Of a DNA stretch of 64,000 bases, positions 42,584 to 54,025 are shown one piece after another (within the stretch, counting starts at the first letter, position 1; the number at the start of each line of letters is the position of its first letter). Made by a program: the position numbers and the translations under genes. This DNA comes from Lenzites betulinus (taxonomy: Eukaryota > Basidiomycota > Agaricomycetes > Polyporales > Polyporaceae): contig JABYQU010000001.1 of the NCBI GenBank assembly GCA_022264855.1, positions 1,240,001 through 1,304,000 of the forward strand. The letters run 5' to 3'. Below the pieces are notes generated by a model that was not told the origin of the DNA, made no database searches, and saw only the letters and a program-made list of their open reading frames with translations.

Positions 42584-43443
42584 ATGTCGAGAGCCATTGG
42601 AAAGGCTCGAGAAGGAGAACCGAGGGCCATTGCGATAGGCGCACGCCGAGGGGCGACGCTGCGTCGGACACCGGAGTGGGAAAGACAGGAATTATTCCGG
42701 ACAGCGCAGCGTGAGAGGTGGAGAACGCCGCGAGGGTCGACAATCACGAACATGCGCGCCTGGTCGTGCAGGTCGCACCGCACGCTGAGGAAGGCCGGGT
42801 GCTTGATCCAGACGATTGACTCGCAGAAGGCAGCGAGCGCCAAGACCGCCGGCGACCGTCTGCGCACCCACGTCTGCGCACCCGTCCACGCCCGGGACCC
42901 ACGACACTGCGCCCTCTCCGCCGTTCCGTCCCCGTCCCGCCCCCAGGCTGCGACTGACGCAGCTCGGGCCCTGTTGGCCAGCCCAACAGCCCACGTAACG
43001 CGTCCCCCGTCCGACATGGTCCGGCCATGGCTCGAAGCAGCGCAGCTGCGGCACGGTGACGTCCCTGCGAGAGTCGGAATGCAGTTAATAGAGCAGCGCG
43101 TCGTGCAGGGTCATGCACAGGCGCGGTCCTAACATGGCCCAGCGCGTACCTACGTGGGAAGCAGGCGCTCTCCCGGCCAGGGGCCTTGGACGTGTCCATG
43201 AATCCCGGGACACCTCCCATCAGATCTCGCACATCTTGGCGGCGCGCAATAGGCAACCGCCTCCGCTCGTCCAACGGCCCCATTGTGCACTCGAGGCTCC
43301 GTTCGGACTTCGGCAGGCACGCCCTCTGGATGAGCACCCCAATCTGTCCCGAGATCGACGACGGCGGCGGCGCGCGCGTGCTGCGCAACGACCTCTTCCG
43401 CATCACGTATGCACCCTACTGGAGCCTGCAAGGGGTCCAGTGA
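42584..43443. other. GC-rich open-frame island, coding status unclear
   Basis: Plus-strand frames 42584-43132 and 43186-43443 and overlapping minus-strand frames are all long and GC3-rich. The best-looking piece is on the plus strand near 43310-43443 (HALWMSTPICPEIDDGGGAR, then RNDLFRITYAPYWSLQG before a stop). No family recognised, no clear start. Confidence 0.3.
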
Positions 43444-44272
43444 GATAAGGGGGAGTGCCTGAACGGCAACGTTCGGGATGCATTCAGACGCGATCCGTCG
43501 CCGGACGTCCACTGCGTTGCCCGCAATCTCCCCTGTCCGTCGAATGCCGTCTTCGCCGCCGGGCGAACTGGTAGCCGCGCTTTCCCATAGACGTAACGGC
43601 AGCTGCTGTAGGCCAACGATGATCGACGGTTATCTAACGGGCGTGGTAAGAGACGTTCATGGCGATGCGTGAGATTTATCATTCTTGTTCGGTACGCCCA
43701 CATATGTCACATCCGCGGCATGACCAACCAGAGGGCCGCCCGTCAGTGGAGACCTTCCCGGCCAGAAATGTACGTTAGTGCGGTCGCTATAGAGGCTAAG
43801 CTTGACAGTTGCGACTTACTAGTGTGACAGGGGTGCACCATGCACCGAGGACGCCTACTTCCGCCATGGCAGCGCGAGCCGACTCCAGCGAGTACGTCAA
43901 GCGGCGCGTTGACGGAATACATTTCCCCACCGCGGCGAAGACACCTGCCCCGTATTCCTGTCTTCTCGAGCGTGCATATGGTTCACCAACGAACGTGAGC
44001 GGAAACGAAGGTTGATGCATGATATGAGGCTTGGCACCGGCAGTCGGGCAGGACGCTTCCAGACGCAGTATGGGAAGCACCTACGCTGCAGCGCTGAAGC
44101 CTGATGACGTTTAACTCATCGCCCCGACGGCGGCGCTGCGTCCCGGACTCGGAATCAGCGAATGTTCAGCCGAGATTTTGAAAGCACGTACGGCGATAGG
44201 CGGCACGGTCGGCGACTCGAAACCTACGTCCTGCCGAGGCGGGGCGTCCTCCAAGCGTTAAGAGCATGCGGT

Positions 44273-44286
44273 CAATGTGCACATTG
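44273..44286. repeat. 14-bp perfect palindrome
   Basis: CAATGTGCACATTG reads the same on both strands; it lies in the gene-poor block. Confidence 0.8.
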
Positions 44287-46734
44287 TCACACAATGGCCT
44301 CCGATGCTTGGTGCTCTCGACGACCTCTTAACAGCTCTTAACGTGCGCGTGGGGGTGCTTGGCGGGGGTGCCTAGGGAAAGATTGCCGACATTCGCGGAA
44401 GCAAAGCATGCAGCGGCGTCAGTGTCCGTCGGGCTGGGCAGGAGAAACGGAGGGGAAATAACCATACCAAGCCTGATGGCGGGGGAGATCTCCGCAAACG
44501 AGGAGTCCACCCCCGCCCAGGCTTGGCGGAATGGAAGGCGACCCCATCGGTCGCCTGCTCACTCCCGCGGGCTATGCACCATCCCAATCGAAATTCGCGA
44601 ACCCGCGGGCGCGGTGCAGTGGCCGGAAAGTGTCCCGAGAGTAACATGCGCGGCTCGCCCAGTCGCTAGATAGCGGAAGCCGTTGGCTGTGGGGATACGA
44701 ACCAGCCTACAGGGGGGCTCAGTTTCTCGAACCGGGAGGAGAGAGGAAAACGCGCGACGGTGCGTACCGGGTGTGGTAACCACAGAACCTCGAAGACAAG
44801 GCGTGTCGGGCCATTCCCGGCGAATGCGCACCGAGCATGCATTGACTCGCTCTGATACGAGGATAAGGTCCAGCGCATCGCCCAAAAGAGCGCTCGGGTC
44901 CTACGCTACACCAGAGTCGCTCTCAGCGCACGATCCTAATTGGGCGGGGGTCAGAGCGCCACGACGGCGCCGGAGGCACTTTGGGCGCACCGAGCGTGAT
45001 GGTATAAGCTGCTACAGTGTTGTGGGAGCGAGGCTGTGAGGGGTGAGAGCCCGCTCGAAGACATTGTATCGAAGGCGTGCGGGGTCGCTTGCGCTTGGCA
45101 GGTTGGAAAAGGTAACTGTGCATGCAGCCCATGGAGTCGCTCCGGAGTGCGGGCCTCTGGCGGCGTTTGGAGCGTAGAGGAAGGCAAGAACGGCGCCCGG
45201 AGTCTGAATCTTCAGCTCGATATGCCAGCTCGGGCACCGGTGCTGGTGGAAGGTTAGAGTACCTGCGCCGGCTGCGAGGGAACTCGAGGGTCAGCACGGC
45301 CTCAGGAAGAGCCAGACAGAAGGCAGAATCAGAGCAAAGACGCACCGTCGGCCCCTAGAAGACTGGCGAAGCTGCTCGACGCGGCGGATGGGAAGAGCCG
45401 TCGGGCACTTGAGTAGTGGGATGGGATACAGACCTGGAAAGTGCGATCTGCCATGCCTGCGCACGCTAATTTGAACGTCGACGCGACATAGATCTGTAAG
45501 CCGTCGGTCAGAAGGTAGAGGCATCTTCTCGCTGCTAGCGAACGCTGTGGGGTGGGATGATTCCGCGGAATGGCGTGAGCGTAACGGCACGAATGGCTCT
45601 TTCTCCCGACTGGTCACCTGCGTCGGACGCACAAAGTAGTCAGCGCCGTCGTGGCACTCGGGGGCACGGGCCTTGGCGCAGACGGAGTGGATGCACCGCA
45701 TACAATGAACGCGAATCCGACCTTGGAAGCGCTGCCATTTTGTCTTCATTGAACCATCTCCCATGCGCGGGGTGAGGATGGCGGGGGGAGGCGCCCGGCG
45801 GGGGCTTGGCAGCATCTTGGGCGCTTTCCATCAGACAAAGACGTACGTGAAGCTCTGAACTTTGGAGAGCTGCCCGACACAAGGGGGAGTCCGCACGCCA
45901 GTCACTGCTGACTCATTCAACGGTGCTCCCGGAGGCGAGCGCACCGTTCGCGACGTCGTCTACGCTGGGATCCGCGCCGCGAACGCGCTCCGGCGAGATA
46001 ATGTGGGCGAGGCAGCTAACAGAACTTTGCGGATGTTTGCGCGCACGTCTCTGAGCGGTCGCGACCGTGCATCGTGACAGGACTGGACAAACATAACCTG
46101 CATTCCAGCGGGTCTTTGGACAACTCTGGCGGCAATATGGTCCTTCTCCAACGCCGGTGGGGCCAATCTAAGCGCGGCGTATCAGGGCACTCCGGTACTT
46201 TGCCTTCTGCGGCCTGTGTTGGAAATGATAGGGAGCCATCAGTCTCCCTTACGGGACGCGCCATTGTGGCGTTAGAATCTAGGAGACGGTGAACTTGATA
46301 TTCGAAACGTCTTCTGGAGAGAACCCAGCGAACCTTGCTGCCAGACAACTCAGCGCCTCGGAACACTCGATCCCCTCGTGCGGAATCGGAACTGCCTTGT
46401 GGATCGCAATTTGTGATGCCACGACGATAGCCGCACTAACGACCCGCAGAGTCCGCATGCCTTGTCCAGGCCGTCGACGACTTGAATGGCGCACAGCAAG
46501 AAGCAAGATCGGAAGCTATTCTTGGTGCACGGCTTGTGAGCTCGGAGATCTCTGCATGGATATCCTACATGAGTCGGATGAAAGGCTGATCAATTGAACT
46601 ATAGCAAGAACCGGTGTTACACATAGGTATGACAAGAGACGAACACGTGAACCGACACCTGTCCAGCCATGTTAAGCTATTGTCGCCAAAATTGAGCGAG
46701 CATACAGTTTACCGCGCAACTACCACTCGGACCT

Positions 46735-47986
46735 TCAAACCTTCGCCTGATACTGAGCGGCAGCGGCGGCCGCGGCCGCGATAGCAGCCAGCATGTTCAC
46801 CCACCACGCCCGGTAGAGGGTCTGCCATCCCTCCTCGTCGACGATACGTTTGAAGCAGTCGACAAACCCGAGGTAAGGGTCCTTCTCGTGTCGGAGTCTA
46901 GAATATTGTTAGCGCGGGCGAGACAGTGCTGCGGGTGATGATTCGTACCCGATGACGTCTTCCTCCTGGTTGGAATATTCCGCGTATTCATGAGCGTCGA
47001 CGGCATCATCCTCGACTTCCTGTTCCACGGAGTTGTACTCCGAGCTGGCGTGGTTGCGCTGGATAGCGAGTTTCGTGGCCATGACCTCCAAAGGGCAAGT
47101 GATGATAACGCTGAGCATTTCAACGCCTAGGTAGATGCCGAACTTGAAGGGAGTGAAGTTGTTGACGACGAGAAGAAGGCGGAATGTTCTCAGTATGATG
47201 ACGCTGTACAGAATACGGAGCATCTGCGTAGCCAGGAGACCGGGAGTGAGGTATAGGATCCAAGGCCTGCGTCCCTCGGTCGGAGTGAGCAGGATGCGTA
47301 GGGAGTACATGAGCCGGAAGTAGGGAAGCCTGTACGGCGTGACGATCGAGCTGGAGAACGGTCACATTTAGATATGATATGGTTCGAGAGTTGGTGTATG
47401 CGTACCGGTAGGTCAACACAGCCGCCGGAAGAGCCACAAGCATTCCAAAGGTCGCAGACGCGATAGTACCGAAGAGCCCCGCGTCGATGTTGTCGATGCG
47501 GTCATGGGTAGCAAGTTTGGTAGAGTCCATAGCAATGACGGCGAAGCCGGTCATTACTATGGTTGCCAGAGTAGTAGGCACTGTGACGGGTGAGTTGGTA
47601 CATATAGAACACTCGGCTTGAGATACTCACTGAAGCCCTTGTACAGTCCTGCCAGGCCCTAAGAGACAACTTAGGCCAGGCTGTGGGATGACGTATCGTC
47701 TATAAATTACTCACCTCGATACGGTACACCCTTCGCAGCATACCAAAGAAACCGGTGACAATCGGTCCTGTGTGGACATGAACATTGCCCTCCGGGTCCA
47801 ACTGCAGTGCCTTGGGGTTGTAGTTTGCTATAGAACACGTTAGAGCGCTGCGGTAAGTCGCCTCCAGCATAACTGACCTCGCAACCGGACGAGAGCACCA
47901 GTGAGGGGTACAGTGATTAACAGGGATATCGCGAGAGATGCAGCAAGCGTGAGAGCAAGAAACACTAGCTCCGCCATTGTATACAT
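46735..47986 (-). CDS. Mitochondrial-carrier-like membrane protein, 329 aa
   Basis: Likely integral membrane protein of the mitochondrial carrier (SLC25) fold, possibly a divergent outer-membrane type such as Ugo1; substrate unknown. Six exons: 47878-47986, 47715-47827, 47631-47658, 47406-47580, 46949-47350, 46735-46897; 990 nt. Repeat-like carrier blocks: first helix MAELVFLALTLAASLAISLL, then GMLRRVYRIEGLAGLYKGF|MPT; the last repeat has YLGFVDCFKRIVDEEGWQTL followed by YRAWWVN. The canonical PxD/ExxR/K signatures are degenerate (only CPLEVMATKL resembles one). An acidic insertion (QEVEDDAVDAHEYAEYSNQEE) sits before the last repeat, and the C-terminus is poly-Ala. The start may be the ATG at 47986 or 47977. 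Confidence 0.75.
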
Positions 47987-49568
47987 GGCGAGGAGATGGT
48001 GGTCGAGAGGAGAGACGTGTCGATACGCAGCGCCTGAAGGCGGGGCGCAGTAAAGGAGGTCACCCCGCTCTGCACGGCGCAGCCTCCCGATATGGTAATC
48101 ACAGCCACCCGGCACCGCCAAACCAAAGCAGCCCAAACGCGCGGCCAAACTTTCCCAGGCCTTCTTCTCCTCAACCACCACCATCTCCTCCATCGATAAC
48201 GCTCTTCTCCCTCTCGCTTTCATCGCGTCCGCGCCCCAACGACAAATGCGGTACCGTATTTGGCTTGTTCACGCTCAGAAAGTTCTTACATATCATTTAT
48301 TGCAGGTCAAGGCCATGACAAGAGTGCCTCTGGCCGTGTTTGCGATCGTGACGTGGCGCGATACAAGCCCGGACGTATTTTTTGCAATCTCGCATGAATT
48401 TCGTATGGACCAATCTTTTATAGTCAAACGAACTCTGCATACAAGACGTAACTCTCGGCGAACACAGATCATGTCGACATTGCGGCTAAAGGCATGGCTC
48501 CACGGCGATTGGCGTACTGAACCGACCCGGGCGAGTGAGGTATGTTCTAACGCCCATGATCATGTGTCCAAGTTGACCGCCCTGAATTGCGTTTATAAGC
48601 TAGATGTGACTTGCGTTGGAAAGCAGGTTCGTAGATGGAATCCGTCGTTTCATTTTCAACAAGAGCTACGTCGCCATCCTGGACAAGCCCCCTGTGACAA
48701 AATATCGAGGTACGCTACTGCCGCAACCATACTGTCTTACTGTATTATCGCAGATCATTGCCACGAAGGCATGCTAAAGGCGCAGACTGAGCTATGATTT
48801 TCTACTCGCAACTGCAAAGCACTCCCGATATCTCTCTAGTCACTACTGGGCGCGAACACTGGCATTCTAAAGTCTACACCTTCCGCTTCCTGCTCTACAT
48901 CTCCCCATGTCTTGGCTGGGTCTTGGCTATGTCGTCAAGATCGAATGTTCTCAACACGCAGGCTATGTTGGTCTGCTATGATTGACTATCTGGATACTGC
49001 AGCACTAGCGGGTGTTCGAAGTTATGTTTCAGGTATGGCTTATTCTTTCTGCGTTCAGGGTCTGGTACTTGCGGATGTGGACGGCAAACATTCCTCATCA
49101 GTCTACTTATCCTGCTGTTCATCTTTACCCTGGGATGACTCCGGTCTGTGTGCTGTTATATATGAGACGCGTGTAATATGTACTGCGTTGCATTGTAATA
49201 TATGCGTGTTAGCTTCACCATCTACATTCATATGCCGAGTGAATGCTCAACGTGTTCCCCACCCTCTCGATGCGAAAACGCCTGTGGTCAGTGCGGCAAC
49301 ATGTAGTAGTGGTGAGGTATATGCTGGTGTCCACCTAGAAGGTTGTATTGGACTGTTACATGCATGGCATGCATGGGGTGTGGCCCCTGCCAGTGTCTTG
49401 TCTTGCGACAGCGGCCTGCGAGCGTTTCACCACAACAATTTGACTCTCCGATTGTAGCCACATCAGTACCCTGCCTCGACCTTGTTCACCGTCTCCCACA
49501 CACCTGCACCCTCATCCCCGCCTCCGTCCCCAATCCCACTCTCCTCTTGTGCGTCCCAGGCATCGTCT
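47987..49568. other. Divergent intergenic region, no gene seen
   Basis: 1.6 kb, more AT-rich than its surroundings from about 48240 to 49450. A 183-codon plus-strand frame at 48246-48797 lacks any motif and has poor codon use. Confidence 0.45.
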
Positions 49569-52500
49569 ATGATGTCTCTCGGACCGGATGCTGCAGCGTC
49601 GCGAGTTAGTAGTATCCAATTATCGACGCGTGTGTGGAGGTCGTCGCTGACCGGGTGTTCGACCCTCCTCGTCCTCTACAGAGAGCTGCCTTGGAACAGC
49701 TCAAATTCAAGAAGACGCAGAAACTTCAGAACGCGTCCTCTAGTAACTCAGGGTCTCCTGCGCCACCGCCGTGGAGCAACGGCGACGGTGCGGTGGTTGC
49801 GCCGCCCCTGCAGTCGCGGGACGCGACAGCCACATCGCGTTACTTTCCCGTACCGCCATCGTCCTCCGGCAATGTTCTCGTGCCTAGCTCAAGCCCCTTA
49901 CGCTCCGATTCCGCTATGACCTCGAGCAACTCCGTCAACGCATGGAACCTCTTCAATGACGAGGTACCCGGCTTGACACGCTCGGATCCGCAAGTACGCC
50001 AACCCGCGCACTCAGTCGACCCCTTCACGATGCCCAGTGGCTTCCGACCACCTCCAGGCGTGTCAAACGCGTCCTCGGCGCGTTCTTCAGCGATCAACAG
50101 CAGGAAAATATCAGAGACGGAAGACATGGAGGACGGGGACCGACCTCGTAAGCGTTTGAATCTGGGGCCCACCTCTTCGCAAGACCCCATCGACCTCCTC
50201 TCGAGTCCACCGCTTGCCCCCAAAACCATTCAACGCCTCTCCGGACCCGACACGTCATTCTCCTCCTTATCGTCGGACGACTCCATCCTCGACGGAAGGG
50301 TTTTCACCAACGGCGCATCCGCTCCTAGGATCGCACGCGAGCCGCCACGGTCCGCAGAACACAAACCTTCGTCCTCGTCCTCCACGCAGACCTCCCCGGA
50401 CGAGGGTCGCTTCACGCGTTTCCGGCTCACACAAATCGAACATGATACAAATGTGGTTCGCGCCGCATGGATCGAGGCTGCAGGTGACGTCCCGAGAGCG
50501 TCAGCCCTGCTCAACGACTCCAGCTGGAAGCCCAAGCCCAAGACCCCGCCACCAAAGGAACCCGAGTCAACGTTGGAGACAGGACGAGTGAAGGAGATCG
50601 TAGAGGCCACGAAGGCACAGAGGCTGGCTGCGAAGGAGAAGGGCAAGAAGTCGCTGATTTACAAGAACCGGGTCATCGACGGGAAGCCTAACAGCACAGC
50701 TGGACCGTCTACGCCATCCCCCGTCAAGCCGACGCCCATGGTTGTTGATACGCCTGTGAGCCCCGAGGTGGCGCAGCCTCGCGCGAAACGGCTGAAGAGG
50801 AAGGTGGTTGATTCGGACTCTGAGCCTGAATTTGTTGAGAGCGACGAAGAAGTCCTCCCGCAGGGGGTGCGCGGTATCGCGTCTGACGAGCAGCGCGCAT
50901 TGGACTACTTCAACGAGACCTCGGCCGACGGCCTGCAAGAGTTGACGGGTGGGTCTTGCGACCCTCTTAACCTTCGTCATCTCATATAATTTGATGTAGG
51001 ATGCTCGCCGGAGCAGGCTAAGAAGATCGTCGAACTTCGGCCATTCCAGTCCGTCGAAGACCTGAACACGAAGCTGGGGCAGGGCAAGAAGAAGGCCGGC
51101 CCTGGAGGTATCAGCCCGCGCATGTTCGAGGACTGTGCCGCCATCTTCGAAGGATACGGCAAGGTCGACAGCATCCTTGAGGACTGCGAAGGGATCGGCG
51201 CCGAACTTCGGAAGGAAATCGCGAGCTGGACAGCTGCGAAATCCAAAGGGAAGGCGCGTGACGTAGCCGACGCCTCGCGTGCCTCCTCTGCCTCTCTGGA
51301 CGAAGGCGCTATCAGCTTCACACATCTGGAGTTGCCGGACCACAAACCCAAGTACTTCATGACCACACAGCCAGCTACGCTCAAACCCGGGGTCAAGCTA
51401 AAAGAGTACCAGATGATTGGCGTTAACTGGCTCAGCCTCTTGTATCAGCGAGCCTTGAGTTGTATCCTCGCTGATGAGATGGGTGAGTTGGTTGATTCAC
51501 GTAGTCTCCTGGGCCATTGTTGACAGCTTGATAGGTTTGGGGAAGACAGTCCAAGTGATCAGCTTTTTCGCACACCTGAAAGAGCGGGGTCGTGAAGGCC
51601 CCCATCTCATCGTCGTGCCGTGAGTGTTGCTCAACCTCTCCTAGTTTGAGCGATGGGAGTTGATGCATCATCAGCTCGTCCACGTTGGAGAACTGGTGTC
51701 GAGAGTTCCAGAAGTTCGCTGGCGACAGCATCAACGTGGAGACATACTACGCGGACAAGGCTGACCGCCCAAAGCTCCGTGACATGCTCAACAACACCCT
51801 CGCCAAGAGGAAGCCGGGCGGCTGGAACGTCCTCATCACGACCTACAACCTCGCCCAGGGCGACGATCACGATCGCAAGTTCTTCCGCAGAATCGACTGG
51901 GATGTGAGTGACGCCGTCGCGACCGTCTGAATGGTGTTGACAGTGCTGGGCTCCAGACCTGCGTGTTTGACGAGGGTCACGTCCTGAAGAACTTCCAATC
52001 GCAACGCTACCAGGCGCTCCTGAAGTACAAGTCGCGATGGAGGCTGCTGTTAACCGGCACGCCACTGCAGAACAACTTGCAGGAGTTGGTGGTGCGTGGT
52101 TTTGCGATACCGAGTCCACAGCAGTGTTCTGAGTGACACGTGCTATAGTCGTTGATGAACTTCATCCTGCCCGATCAATTTGCGGATGATCTCGACTCGC
52201 TGCGAGCGGTGTTCAAGACGAAGGGCGATTCCAAGGTGACGTTGCTGGCGCAGCAGCGTGTCTCGAGGGCAAAGAAGATGATGACACCCTTCGTCTTGCG
52301 TCGGCGTAAAGACCAGGTAGGCCGCATCATCACCTTTACGAAGGTGCCTGAGCTTATCCCTTCACCTCAGGTCCTCCAAGACCTCCCGAAGAAAACGGAA
52401 CGCATCGAGTGGTGTGACATGACTCCTCTCCAGAAGTCGATCTACAACGACGCCCTCCAACGCTCGCGCAAGACGATCTTCGACCTCGAGAAGGACGGCG

Positions 52501-53617
52501 CAGAGACTCCAGACGCCCCAACCACCAACGGTCGGGGGAAGGCGCCCAAGAAGAAGACCCGCACCACCGCACGGACGAAGGACAAGATGTACCTCGAGAA
52601 CAGCTCAAACGTCCTCATGGACCTCCGGAAAGCCGCGTCACACCCTATGCTATTCCGGAGGCGCTTCACCGACGAGACGTTGTCCGCCATCACGAAGCTG
52701 CTGCTGAAGGAGCCAGACTTCAAGAAGCGGGGGGCGATTTACGACTACGTGAAGGAAGATATGGAGGTGATGACCGACGCTGAGCTACAAGTGTTTTGCG
52801 CCACGTACAAGGTAGGTTCTGTGCTGCCTCGCTAGTGACTTTATTGACAATAGGGTCAGTCTTTGCGACGGTTCGTCCAAGACGATGACTGCTACTTGCA
52901 AGCAGGCAAGATCAAGGTCCTGCTCAAGCTGCTCGATCAGTACAAGGAGGAAGGAAGGCGGATATTAATATTCTCTCAGGTACGCTTTCCTCTCATGAAG
53001 GCGTACTGTTGAATGGCAGCTCATATGTCACCCGCGCAGTTCACGCAAATCTTGGACATCATTCAGAGAGTCCTCGATTTCCGGAATGTCAAATATCTTG
53101 TCTTGACTGGCTCCACGCCTGTGGACGTCCGCCAGACGCTGGTCGATGAGTTCACGGAGGACGAGAGCATCCCCGTCTTCCTCCTCTCCACCAAGGCCGG
53201 CGGAATGGGTATCAACCTGACAGCAGCGAGTGTCGTGATCATGTGCGTCAACCCTATGCATACTGGTTGTACAACCTTGAGCTAACAATAATCTTCATTC
53301 ATAGGTTCGACCAGGACTTCAACCCGCACAACGACAAGCAGGCCCAGGACCGCGCGTACCGTATCGGTCAGAAGCGGGACGTCGACGTCGTGAAGCTTAT
53401 CACGAAGGGCTCGATCGAGGAGGACATGCTCGCGCTCGGTATGACAAAGCTCGCGCTTGACGAGGCCGTCGCGGGCGAGGACGCCGAGGAGCGTGTCGAG
53501 AAGGAGATGAAGGTGTCGCTCATGAACGCTGTGCGGCGGAAGCTCGTCTCGACAGAGGATGTAGAGATGGCCTCAGCGGAGGACGGGGCGGCGAAGAAGC
53601 CCGCACAGGACGCTTAG
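49569..53617 (+). CDS. FUN30: FUN30/SMARCAD1-type SNF2 chromatin remodeller
   Basis: ATP-dependent nucleosome remodeller acting in silencing, replication and DNA end resection. Eleven exons: 49569-49604, 49640-50948, 51000-51482, 51535-51619, 51675-51903, 51957-52091, 52149-52316, 52371-52811, 52860-52979, 53040-53242, 53305-53617; about 1173 aa. The N-terminus is disordered with a CUE-like patch ([20 protein letters not shown]). The ATPase has [16 protein letters not shown] (motif I), DEGHVLKN (motif II; DEGH is the Fun30/SMARCAD1 form), [42 protein letters not shown] and [12 protein letters not shown]. The first intron would be only 35 nt, so the true start is uncertain. Exon 9 has two possible in-frame acceptors 6 nt apart. 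Confidence 0.93.
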
Positions 53618-54025
53618 ACTCTTGGGTTGGATGGTCGCTATCAGAACTAGAGTTTTGGCCCTGGGAAGTACACATACACCATATCCGCGCGCCGCAGCCG
53701 CACTGGTAATAATACTCGCATAGCTGTCGTCTGTCTGTATCTATCGCATGTACTTACTGTAGGCCTAGCGTTCTCAGATCTCAGATCTCATTCCTGTGCG
53801 TGATGGGTTAGGGTTTCACTCGTCAACTGGCTACCGGAGCACGCAAACTTGATATATGGCCACTTTCTCAGCCTTGTCGCCGCTCAACATGTTGCGCTTT
53901 GCTGACGAGGCTCGGCAGACCCTGAGCTGCGTTCTAACGCAATCCGAGGCTCCCTGGACACCATAAATGTCCCCCTAGACCGACTTGGACGAGAAGCCCG
54001 CTATCTCGCCCCTTCTCAGGCTGCC
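53618..54025. other. Intergenic, no gene seen
   Basis: 408 bases between two genes on the same strand. Contains the direct repeat AGATCTC twice near 53775-53790. Confidence 0.5.

Larger units (their letters stand above)
42447..46734. other. 4.3 kb block with no recognisable gene
   Basis: By far the longest stretch without an identifiable gene; other gaps are mostly below 1.2 kb. The part 42584-43443 has open frames on both strands (listed separately); 43450-46734 has only short frames with random-looking translations. I see no terminal inverted repeats, reverse-transcriptase or transposase motifs by eye. A 14-bp palindrome is at 44273-44286. Confidence 0.5.

Noticed and set aside
44273..44286. 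14-bp palindrome as a transposon or operator site
   Set aside because: It is single and isolated, with no flanking repeats or gene; kept only as a repeat.
48246..48797. 183-codon plus-strand frame upstream of FUN30
   Set aside because: No motif, AT-rich codon use unlike real genes here, no plausible splice partners.
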